A stretch of DNA of 64,000 nucleotides from Winogradskyella wichelsiae (GTDB lineage: Bacteria; Bacteroidota; Bacteroidia; Flavobacteriales; Flavobacteriaceae), in the NCBI RefSeq assembly GCF_013403925.1, contig NZ_JABFDJ010000001.1, forward strand, positions 186,001-250,000, given 5' to 3'. Both the position numbers and the translations under genes were made by a program. This document shows, one piece after another, positions 9,691-18,494 of this stretch (positions are counted from its first letter, which is position 1; each line of letters begins with the position of its first letter). Below the pieces are notes generated by a model, which did not search any database, was not told where the DNA came from, and saw nothing but the letters and a program-made list of their open reading frames with translations.

Positions 9691-10956
9691 ATGGAATCTA
9701 TTCAAGCTATAAAACAACGTTTCGGTATTATAGGAAACGACCAAAAACTTAATCGCTCAATAGAAAAAGCGATACAAGTATCACCCACTGATATTTCTGT
9801 TTTAGTTACAGGAGAAAGTGGTGTTGGTAAAGAAAGTATACCTCGAATTATTCACCAACTATCACACCGAAAACACGGTAAGTATATTGCTGTTAACTGT
9901 GGTGCAATACCTGAAGGAACAATTGATAGTGAATTATTCGGACATGAAAAAGGAGCATTTACAGGTGCAACCTCTACCCGATCTGGTTATTTTGAAGTTG
10001 CAGATGAAGGCACTATTTTTTTAGATGAAGTTGGCGAATTACCACTAACGACTCAAGTTCGGTTACTACGTGTTTTAGAAAATGGCGAATTTATAAAAGT
10101 AGGTTCTAGTAAGGTTCAAAAAACAAATGTTAGAATTGTAGCGGCTACTAACGTTAACATGTTTGAAGCCATAAAAAAAGAAAAATTCAGAGAAGATCTA
10201 TATTACAGATTAAGTACTGTAGAAATCAATTTACCGCCCTTAAGAGATCGTAAAGAAGATATTCATTTATTATTTAGAAAATTTGCCAGCGATTTTGCTC
10301 TAAAATACAAAATGCCAACTGTAAAATTAACAGATGAAGCGGTTGTTTTACTTTTAAAATACCGTTGGAATGGTAATATTCGTCAACTTAGAAATGTTGC
10401 AGAACAAGTTTCGGTATTAGAACAAAACAGAACTATTAGTGGTAGTACAATTCAAAACTACTTACCAAATATAGGAAGTAATTTACCCGCTGTAGTAAAC
10501 AATTCTAAGTCTGAAAGTGACTTTAGTAGTGAGAGAGAAATTTTATATAAAGTTTTATTCGACATGAAAAGCGATCTTAATGACCTTAAGAAACTCACCA
10601 TGGAACTCATGAAAAAAGGTAGTGATTCTGATGTTCAAAAAGACAATGAACATTTAATTCAGAAAATTTATGGGGAAGAGAAAGATGAAGAATTTGAAGC
10701 AGCTGTAGAAGATTTAGAAGTTTTATCTATTCCTGAACACACAGAAGATATGGACGAAACAATTTCCGAGCTAGAAGATAAATATCATTTTGCTGAAGAA
10801 ATTGAGGAAGAAGAAACACTATCGCTACATGATAAAGAATTAGAATTAATTAAAAAATCTTTAGAACGCCATAGCGGAAAACGTAAATTAGCTGCCGCTG
10901 AATTAGGTATAAGCGAACGTACGCTCTACAGAAAGATTAAACAATTTGATCTTTAA
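9691..10956 (+). CDS. Sigma-54-dependent transcriptional activator (no receiver domain)
   Basis: 421 residues. The AAA+ central domain begins almost at the N-terminus. Visible are Walker A GESGVGKE (41-48), the sigma-54 contact loop GAFTGA (88-93), Walker B TIFLDEVGE (108-116) and the arginine-rich NLPPLRDRKEDI segment. An acidic linker (about 280-380) leads to a Fis-type helix-turn-helix at the C-terminus (GKRKLAAAELGISERTLYRK). There is no receiver, GAF or PAS domain, so activity is probably set by a partner or by expression level, as for PspF-like activators. It starts 3 bases after the lipoprotein gene. Its targets are unknown; a sigma-54-like site precedes groES in this window. Confidence 0.93.
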   Translation: MESIQAIKQRFGIIGNDQKLNRSIEKAIQVSPTDISVLVTGESGVGKESIPRIIHQLSHRKHGKYIAVNCGAIPEGTIDSELFGHEKGAFTGATSTRSGYFEVADEGTIFLDEVGELPLTTQVRLLRVLENGEFIKVGSSKVQKTNVRIVAATNVNMFEAIKKEKFREDLYYRLSTVEINLPPLRDRKEDIHLLFRKFASDFALKYKMPTVKLTDEAVVLLLKYRWNGNIRQLRNVAEQVSVLEQNRTISGSTIQNYLPNIGSNLPAVVNNSKSESDFSSEREILYKVLFDMKSDLNDLKKLTMELMKKGSDSDVQKDNEHLIQKIYGEEKDEEFEAAVEDLEVLSIPEHTEDMDETISELEDKYHFAEEIEEEETLSLHDKELELIKKSLERHSGKRKLAAAELGISERTLYRKIKQFDL

Positions 10957-11085
10957 AATAAGTTTTAGAACCTAAAGAGCAAGAAAGCTAGCTTAATTCA
11001 GTTCTTATATTAAAACATATAAGATACTTACACTCTAAAATCATTTAGGTGTATCTATCATAAAAAGACCTAACACCTATATTTA

Positions 11086-11589
11086 ATGAAAATATTAAAA
11101 TATCTTTTAGTAGTTGCCGTTTGTTTTACCTTCCATGGCTGTAAAGTAAATTATTCATTTACAGGGATTACGGATATGCCAGAATCTTTTCAAGTTAACT
11201 TCTTTAGAAATACAGCAGATATTATAGAACCTGGCTTAGACCTATTATTTACTAACTCACTTCAGGATTACATCGTCAATCAAACAAGTGCTAGTTTAGT
11301 TAACAATGGCGGAGAAGTTATTTATGAAGGTGAAATTGTTGAATATCGTATTTCTCCAATGACGGCAACAGCAGATAATACCGCGGCTCAAAACAGACTT
11401 ACCATTAGTGTAAATGTTCGTTTTATAAATAGTAAAGATCCAGAAAAAGACTTTGAAACGCGTTTCTCTTTTTATTATGATTATCCAGCAGAAAGTCAAC
11501 TTTCGGGAAGTATACAGGCCACTGCTTTTGACGAAATTATAGAGCGATTAACACAAGATATTCTTAATGCCTCTTTAGCAGACTGGTAA
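11086..11589 (+). CDS. lptE: LptE-like outer-membrane LPS-assembly lipoprotein
   Basis: 167 residues. The signal sequence ends in a lipobox-like HGC (Cys19), and the next residues KVNYSFTG match the start of Bacteroidota LptE-family proteins. The remainder is a small alpha/beta domain with GEIVEYRISPM and RLTISVNVRF strands. LptE plugs LptD and helps deliver LPS to the outer leaflet. It begins 129 bases after the sigma-54 activator, in a gap that can form competing hairpins, and is followed 4 bases later by the next gene. The assignment rests on family resemblance and context, without a catalytic signature. Confidence 0.75.
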   Translation: MKILKYLLVVAVCFTFHGCKVNYSFTGITDMPESFQVNFFRNTADIIEPGLDLLFTNSLQDYIVNQTSASLVNNGGEVIYEGEIVEYRISPMTATADNTAAQNRLTISVNVRFINSKDPEKDFETRFSFYYDYPAESQLSGSIQATAFDEIIERLTQDILNASLADW

Positions 11590-11593
11590 TATT

Positions 11594-12541
11594 ATGCAAC
11601 CTCAAGAACTAACCTATTTATTAAAACATCCGCAAGCTGTAACCGCAGCTCAAACCGAAGAACTAGCTTCGGTTATTAAAGAGTATCCTTATTTTCAACC
11701 CTTAAGAGCACTGCACCTTAAAGGTTTAAAACAAAAAGAAAGTTACAAATACAATAATGCTTTAAAAACTACGGCCGCCCACACCGCCGATCGTAGTGTT
11801 TTATTTGACTATATTACATCAGACATCTTTAATCAGAATGAAATATCCGAACAAATAAAATTAAATATAGAGCATCTTAAAGCTATTGAAGTCAATGCGG
11901 CAGATGATATTTCTGTAAATAAAACAGTTACTATTGATGATGCTTTAAAAGCGCAAATTAAAGCAACTGAAGGTGTTTTAGATCCTGATTTATTTGAGGT
12001 TAAACCGCTACCAACACTACAAATTACAGTTAACAATCAAGAAAGTGAAACTTCAATCATCGCTATTGATAACAAAAAGAATACAGCAGAAAAACAATTA
12101 AAGATAGGTAAGCCTTTAGATTTTAATAAAACGGAAAATCATTCGTTTACAGAATGGTTAAAAATAACAAGCTTTAAACCTATTGAGCGTGAAAAAGTAG
12201 ATATAGAAATCTCTACTGAACAAAAAAATGATGTTTTAAAGCAAGATTTATTAACACCGTTACAGAATAAATTAGCGATTATAGATAAATTTATCAGCAA
12301 TAATCCAAAGATAAAACCTGTTTCTAAAAATGCTCCAAAACCTAAGCTAGTTAACAATGATAGCGATATTTCAGACAATTTAATGACTGAAACTTTAGCT
12401 CGAATTTATCTCGAACAAAAAAACTATGATAAGGCAATTCAATCTTACAAAATTTTAAGTTTGAAATATCCAGAAAAAAGTAGTTTCTTTGCACACCAAA
12501 TAAAATTGGTAAAAGAATTAAAAGATAATAATACAATATAA
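11594..12541 (+). CDS. Tetratricopeptide-like helical protein of unknown function
   Basis: 315 residues, largely alpha-helical and charged, with no signal peptide. An N-terminal helical region (ELTYLLKHPQAVT to about residue 95) is followed by a low-complexity middle. A C-terminal TPR-like helix pair reads TLARIYLEQKNYDKAIQSYKIL and is followed by KYPEKSSFFAHQI (about 275-305). Proteins of this kind commonly sit between lptE and secG in flavobacteria. Function is unknown; a scaffold role in envelope assembly would be a guess. It is spaced 4 bases from lptE and 2 bases from secG. Confidence 0.8.
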   Translation: MQPQELTYLLKHPQAVTAAQTEELASVIKEYPYFQPLRALHLKGLKQKESYKYNNALKTTAAHTADRSVLFDYITSDIFNQNEISEQIKLNIEHLKAIEVNAADDISVNKTVTIDDALKAQIKATEGVLDPDLFEVKPLPTLQITVNNQESETSIIAIDNKKNTAEKQLKIGKPLDFNKTENHSFTEWLKITSFKPIEREKVDIEISTEQKNDVLKQDLLTPLQNKLAIIDKFISNNPKIKPVSKNAPKPKLVNNDSDISDNLMTETLARIYLEQKNYDKAIQSYKILSLKYPEKSSFFAHQIKLVKELKDNNTI

Positions 12542-12543
12542 AA

Positions 12544-12876
12544 ATGAGTGCATTTACAATATTCCTAGTACTAATCATAATCGTTGCCTTTTTGCTTATC
12601 GTAGTAATTATGGTACAAAACCCTAAAGGTGGAGGATTATCATCATCATTTGGTGGTGGTGGAACTCAACAATTAGGTGGTGTAAAGAAAACTGGTGACT
12701 TTTTAGATAAGAGTACATGGTTTTTAGCTACAGCTTTAATTGTTTTAATCTTAGCTTCTAATTTAACTATTGGATCTGGTGGCGGAACTGAATCTAAAGC
12801 TTATGATGCTGACGAAGCTACAGATATGCCTGTAACACCTGCTGCACCAGCAACAAACGATAATACTGCAGAATAA
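12544..12876 (+). CDS. secG: Preprotein translocase subunit SecG
   Basis: 110 residues. Two hydrophobic segments (about 4-24 and 58-76) flank the glycine-rich cytoplasmic loop QNPKGGGLSSSFGGGG, the SecG hallmark, and the STWFLAT segment opens the second helix. The tail is acidic and Pro/Ala-rich. SecG binds SecYE and speeds SecA-driven export. It is the last gene of the miaB-secG run and is followed directly by a strong hairpin terminator. Confidence 0.95.
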   Translation: MSAFTIFLVLIIIVAFLLIVVIMVQNPKGGGLSSSFGGGGTQQLGGVKKTGDFLDKSTWFLATALIVLILASNLTIGSGGGTESKAYDADEATDMPVTPAAPATNDNTAE

Positions 12877-12904
12877 CAAAAACGTTACTCTTCAAAAAAT
12901 ATTT

Positions 12905-12931
12905 AGCCAACTTATTTAAGTTGGCTTTTTT
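12905..12931 (+). terminator. Rho-independent terminator after secG
   Basis: The arms AGCCAACTTA (12905-12914) and TAAGTTGGCT (12917-12926) are perfect complements and are followed by a run of T. It separates the secG transcript from groESL. Confidence 0.85.
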
Positions 12932-12947
12932 ATGCCCACAAATTTCG

Positions 12948-12999
12948 TCAGACCTATCTGAAACTTTGTCAGATATTCTCTATTGGCATAATTTTCGAA
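12948..12999 (+). promoter_or_regulatory. Possible sigma-54-type promoter with upstream inverted repeat, ahead of groES
   Basis: TTGGCAT at 12983-12989 followed by TTTCGAA gives a GG at 12985-12986 with G-A exactly 12 bases on, resembling the sigma-54 pattern TGGCAC-N5-TTGCA with two mismatches in the -12 box. Upstream are the inverted repeat TCAGA-CCTA-TCTGA (12948-12961) and a further GTCAGA (12969-12974), possible activator sites. No good TAnnTTTG element is seen in this gap. This is an inference from sequence similarity only. Confidence 0.35.
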
Positions 13000-13047
13000 C
13001 ATTACATAAAAGATTAGATTAATAATTAACTAAAAAAACATATAGTA

Positions 13048-13323
13048 ATGAGTTTAAATATTAAACCTTTAGCAGATCGCGTTCTTGTAGAACCTATGCA
13101 AGCTGAAACTAAAACAGCTTCAGGTATCATTATCCCTGATAATGCAAAAGAAAAACCACAAAAAGGAACTGTTGTTGCTGTTGGAAATGGTAAAAAAGAC
13201 GAACCTTTAACGGTAAAAGTCGGAGATACTGTACTTTACGGAAAATATGGAGGAACTGACCTTAAACTAGAGGGTACAGACTATTTAATGATGCGTGAGA
13301 GCGATATTTTAGCAATTATATAA
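13048..13323 (+). CDS. groS: Co-chaperonin GroES
   Basis: 91 residues, the usual length. It has the full GroES pattern: [11 protein letters not shown] at the start, the mobile loop with [18 protein letters not shown] (residues 20-37), GTVVAVGNG, and VLYGKYGGT near the end. It caps GroEL during folding of cytosolic proteins. It is followed 88 bases later by groEL, in the classic operon order. The upstream region has a hairpin terminator, an inverted repeat and a sigma-54-like box. I did not find a CIRCE inverted repeat. Confidence 0.98.
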   Translation: MSLNIKPLADRVLVEPMQAETKTASGIIIPDNAKEKPQKGTVVAVGNGKKDEPLTVKVGDTVLYGKYGGTDLKLEGTDYLMMRESDILAII

Positions 13324-13408
13324 TTGCACAATCTCATTAGATACAACTAAATTCTCTAATTAAAAACAAATTGATTTCTACATTAATAGAAATTACAAAT
13401 AAAATTAA

Positions 13409-15040
<1,632 letters not shown>

Positions 15041-15084
15041 GCTTACACTTATTATATATAATTGACTTTAGACAATTATTATTT

Positions 15085-15112
15085 AAAGCCTTTGATGAAA
15101 ATCAAAGGCTTT
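15085..15112 (+). terminator. Rho-independent terminator after groEL
   Basis: A perfect 12-base-pair stem (15085-15096 with 15101-15112) closes on a GAAA tetraloop, with the 3' arm ending in T residues. It ends the groESL transcript 45 bases after the stop codon. Confidence 0.9.
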
Positions 15113-15146
15113 ATTATATTTACATTTTAATTAAACATTAGCATAT

Positions 15147-15998
15147 ATGACGACTGCAATAAAAAAAATTACACTATTCTGTTTACTCGCTTTCGTTTCC
15201 TTTTCGCTTTTCTCTCAAATAGATTCTACTTTAACGATCTCTAAACCCAGTAAAATATGGGATAATCTGAAATATGATGCTAAAATAACAGCCAAAGGCA
15301 TTGGCCATTCTTTTACGAGACCTTTAAGTTGGAAAGGTAAAGATTTTGCAACATTGGGTGGTGTGGTTGCTGGTACCAGTTTATTATATTTAAGTGATAA
15401 AGAAGCTAATCGTATTTTTTATAAACAAGGCGTTGGCGCACCACAAGTCTTAAAAGACTTTGGTTGGTACTTTGGGAGTCCACAAAACTTCTTTATGGTA
15501 TCTACAGGTATTTATGGCTTTGGTCTATTAACAGATAATGAAAAAGTAAGAAAAACTGGTGTATTAATCTTTTCGTCTGCAATTACTACAGGAATCATTC
15601 AATCTATTTCTAAAACCGTTGTTGGTAGAGCAAGACCCAATAGTGGTGATTATAATGAGTTTGAACCATTTAGTAACAAACCTGGCTTTCATTCATTTCC
15701 ATCTGGACATAGTGTTTTATCATTTACTATGGCACACTCTATAGCTAAACAATTTAGTAATATTTGGGTTAAATCAGGGATTTATGCTATTGGTTCTATC
15801 GCCCCTATTTCAAGATTATGGGAAGAAGCACATTGGTTAAGTGATGTTGGTTTAGGTATGGCTATAAGTGTAATCGTTGTAGATAGTATTGATAATTTTA
15901 TGACTGGAAATAATTCTTATTCAGACTCGAAACCAAAAACTGTAAGCTGGCGTATTAGTGCAGGTATGAGTACTATTGGCGTTGTTGGTACTTTTTAA
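15147..15998 (+). CDS. PAP2-family membrane-associated phosphatase
   Basis: 283 residues with a cleavable signal (FVSFSLFSQ). All three PAP2 (acid phosphatase type 2) motifs are present: KTVVGRARP (about 156-164), PSGHS (about 185-189, catalytic His) and SRLWEEAHWLSDV (about 222-234, nucleophile-assisting His). Several hydrophobic helices separate them. Members dephosphorylate lipid phosphates such as undecaprenyl pyrophosphate, phosphatidylglycerol phosphate or lipid A 1-phosphate; the substrate cannot be told here. It is alone after groEL and convergent with the YeiH gene. Confidence 0.9.
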   Translation: MTTAIKKITLFCLLAFVSFSLFSQIDSTLTISKPSKIWDNLKYDAKITAKGIGHSFTRPLSWKGKDFATLGGVVAGTSLLYLSDKEANRIFYKQGVGAPQVLKDFGWYFGSPQNFFMVSTGIYGFGLLTDNEKVRKTGVLIFSSAITTGIIQSISKTVVGRARPNSGDYNEFEPFSNKPGFHSFPSGHSVLSFTMAHSIAKQFSNIWVKSGIYAIGSIAPISRLWEEAHWLSDVGLGMAISVIVVDSIDNFMTGNNSYSDSKPKTVSWRISAGMSTIGVVGTF

Positions 15999-16045
15999 AT
16001 CTATATATTCAATTTTAAAAAAACTAAATGTTTTATTGATAATTT

Positions 16046-16966
16046 CTAATTCAGAATATAAATCAATGAAAATATTGAGATAAAAACCCATAAGGAAGAG
16101 GCTAAAATAAATGGTTTAATACCTGAAGATTTTAAATCTTTCACTGAAATTGTAGATCCTACAAGAAACAACGTAGCTATTAATAAACGTTTAGAGATGG
16201 TAACAATAAAACTTGTTGCTGGTTCAGGTATAATATGATAACTATTTATTATAATAGCTCCGATAAACAGAATAATAAAGTAAGGGATTTTAATTTTTTC
16301 TCCTTTCGTTTTAAAAAGGAACATTGAAAAAATTGATAATGGAATAATCCATAAAGTTCTTGATAACTTTACTGTTGTTGCTATCCTTAATGCTTCGTCA
16401 CCATAACCTATTGCAGCGCCCACTACAGAACTCGTATCATGTATAGCGACTGCACACCATAACCCAAATTGTTCTTGTGTTAAGTTTAGCAAATGACCCA
16501 ACGCAGGAAAAACAAATAAAGCTATAGAATTTAATAAAAATACAATTCCTAAAGCAATACTAATTGTTTCATTTTTTGCTTTAATAACAGGTGAAATTGC
16601 AGCTATTGCACTCCCTCCACAAATTGCTGTTCCTGAAGTAATGAGATGACCCAATTTTAAATCTATTTTTAATATTCTTGTAAGAGACAAACCTAACCCT
16701 ACGGTTAAGAAGATTGAAAATGCTGTTAACCCTAATCCTTCTTTACTTGTTTCTAGTGTTTCTTTAAGTAACATTCCAAAACCTAATCCTACTACAGAAA
16801 CTTTTAGCAGATAGTTGATCGCTTTGTGACTAAAAGATTGAAATGGATTATTAAAAATTAAGGTAAATATAAATCCTAATACTAATGCCGTAGGACTATT
16901 TAGCCATCCTAAAAGTGCAGATAAAATTAATAAGACATAAATTATTTTTGAAACAGAAACTTTCAT
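16046..16966 (-). CDS. YeiH/UPF0324-family putative sulfate (anion) exporter
   Basis: About 306 residues from the ATG at 16966 (MKVSVSKII); a TTG seven codons upstream is rejected. There are roughly ten transmembrane helices. The family-typical stretches GTAICGGSAIAAISPVIKA, WCAVAIHDTSSVVGAA and the C-terminal FLVGSTISVKDL are visible. YeiH-type proteins are proposed anion or sulfite/sulfate exporters, usually regulated by a neighbouring LysR protein. That is the arrangement here: the LysR gene lies 73 bases upstream on the same strand. Confidence 0.88.
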   Translation of the reverse strand: MKVSVSKIIYVLLILSALLGWLNSPTALVLGFIFTLIFNNPFQSFSHKAINYLLKVSVVGLGFGMLLKETLETSKEGLGLTAFSIFLTVGLGLSLTRILKIDLKLGHLITSGTAICGGSAIAAISPVIKAKNETISIALGIVFLLNSIALFVFPALGHLLNLTQEQFGLWCAVAIHDTSSVVGAAIGYGDEALRIATTVKLSRTLWIIPLSIFSMFLFKTKGEKIKIPYFIILFIGAIIINSYHIIPEPATSFIVTISKRLLIATLFLVGSTISVKDLKSSGIKPFILASSLWVFISIFSLIYILN

Positions 16967-17039
16967 ATCACTTATTATTTGATACAAAAATAAGCCTAAG
17001 AAATAACTATTAAGAACATCAATTAGTTATTACAAATAA

Positions 17040-17924
17040 CTAAAAGTTATAGTTGTTTCTAATGAAATTTTCAAAAAACAGAATATTACTCGATTGATAC
17101 CCTGTTCGTTTTACAAAATAAAACCAACGTTCTATACTTAAATCTGTAATGTCTATTATTTTTAATTTATTATGTAACAGATCATTATTAATAGCACTGA
17201 TTGAAAGCAATGCGTAATGATCAGAGTGATATAAATAATTTTTAATAGCTTCTGTACTACTCAAAGAAACAACCGTATTCAACATTTTTATGCCGTTATT
17301 TTTTAAGAATTCATCAATCACTGCTTTTGTACCAGATCCTTTTTCGCGTTCGATGATAGGAATTGTCTGTAATGTTTCAATATCAATACTTCCTTTTTTA
17401 AACACATTATTATTAACGTTGGTTACTAAAACAATTTCATCTTTTATAAATTTTTCAAAATGTAACTTGGAATGATTAGTCCGTCCTTCAGTAATACCAA
17501 AATCAATATCTTCATTCAATAATAAATCTTCGATATGAGATGAATTATCACTAATAATCTCGAATTTAGTTTGTGGAAACTGAACCCTAAATTTAGCAAT
17601 CACTTTTGGTATAATATAGTTTGAAAGTGTTGTACTCACTCCGAAACTTACAAAATCCGGGAATATTTCTTTCTTATGAAGAAATTGTTCTTCCATTTCA
17701 GAATAGATGGCTAATATTTTATTGACATATAACAGAAACGACTTTCCTTCTTCTGTAAGCTCTATTGAGTTACGTTTTCTTATAAAAAAGGTTGTTTTAT
17801 ATTCTTCTTCTAAATTCTTTATTGACTTGGAAACGGCTGGTTGAGAAATAAACAATTGTTCCGCTGCTTGCGTAAAGCTTAAATGCTTAGCTACAATTTT
17901 GAATATGTGTAATTTAGTTTTCAT
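17040..17924 (-). CDS. LysR-family transcriptional regulator
   Basis: 294 residues. The N-terminal winged helix-turn-helix (residues 1-60) contains the LysR signature AAEQLFISQPAVSKSIKNLEE. A linker helix follows, then a periplasmic-binding-protein-like effector domain from about residue 90. The effector domain carries VSFGVSTTLSNYIIPKV and DFGITEGRT strands like those of CysB/CbbR-type regulators. It is directly upstream of the YeiH-type exporter on the same strand, so it probably controls that gene and itself; the ligand is unknown but may be a sulfur compound or other anion. Confidence 0.93.
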   Translation of the reverse strand: MKTKLHIFKIVAKHLSFTQAAEQLFISQPAVSKSIKNLEEEYKTTFFIRKRNSIELTEEGKSFLLYVNKILAIYSEMEEQFLHKKEIFPDFVSFGVSTTLSNYIIPKVIAKFRVQFPQTKFEIISDNSSHIEDLLLNEDIDFGITEGRTNHSKLHFEKFIKDEIVLVTNVNNNVFKKGSIDIETLQTIPIIEREKGSGTKAVIDEFLKNNGIKMLNTVVSLSSTEAIKNYLYHSDHYALLSISAINNDLLHNKLKIIDITDLSIERWFYFVKRTGYQSSNILFFENFIRNNYNF

Positions 17925-17988
17925 GCGCTATATTCAATTTTAATAAAATAAGTATTTCAAAGGTATTGTTTAGTAATAACACAGCATA

Positions 17989-18019
17989 AAAAAGCCTGAA
18001 CTTAAAATTCAGGCTTTTT
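17989..18019 (-). terminator. Rho-independent terminator after the HMA-domain gene
   Basis: A 12-base-pair stem (17989-18000 with 18008-18019) with a 7-base loop. Read on the minus strand it ends in a T run and sits 18 bases past the HMA gene's stop. The symmetric A/T flanks could also let it work on the plus strand. Confidence 0.8.
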
Positions 18020-18036
18020 CTAATTATTTTGTTTCT

Positions 18037-18399
18037 TTAATCGTTTTTATGATCATCAATGACTGCTTCATCACGATATCTACAACAAGGATGCACTGAA
18101 TTATATTGTTCTTCCGTCGCTTTAATTTCTTTGGTATCATGACCAACTGAAGCAACTTGTTTAGAAATTGTCTCTAAATTTGTTTTACGCGCATCGTAAA
18201 TTAATTTTAACTCATGAGTATCAACAGTCCAAACTGCAGATTTTACACCTTTAGTTCTCACTGCGGCTTTTTCTATACGTTCTTTACACATAACACAAAT
18301 ACCATCGACTTCTAGACTTGCTTTTGCATTTTTATTTTTATTTTGAGAGAATGCTATTGTTGTTATTAATAGCGAAAAGATTAAAATTATTTTTTTCAT
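18037..18399 (-). CDS. Secreted heavy-metal-associated (HMA) domain protein
   Basis: 120 residues. A signal peptide (MKKIILIFSLLITTIAFSQ) is followed by one HMA-type ferredoxin-like domain with the metal-binding CVMC (about residues 35-38). A second Cys pair (PCCRYRD) is near the C-terminus, where an additional His/Cys site could form. HMA domains carry Cu(I) or similar soft metals; export to the periplasm suggests a metallochaperone or scavenger there. It lies 95 bases downstream of the TonB-dependent receptor on the same strand and ends the metal cassette with a terminator. Confidence 0.88.
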   Translation of the reverse strand: MKKIILIFSLLITTIAFSQNKNKNAKASLEVDGICVMCKERIEKAAVRTKGVKSAVWTVDTHELKLIYDARKTNLETISKQVASVGHDTKEIKATEEQYNSVHPCCRYRDEAVIDDHKND

Positions 18400-18494
18400 A
18401 TTGTTTTGTTTTTTGTTAATCCCGTAATAACAGGAAACGAGTTATTTTAAGTTGATTTTTTATTTATAAAATTTTCTACAATCACAGAAAGGTA

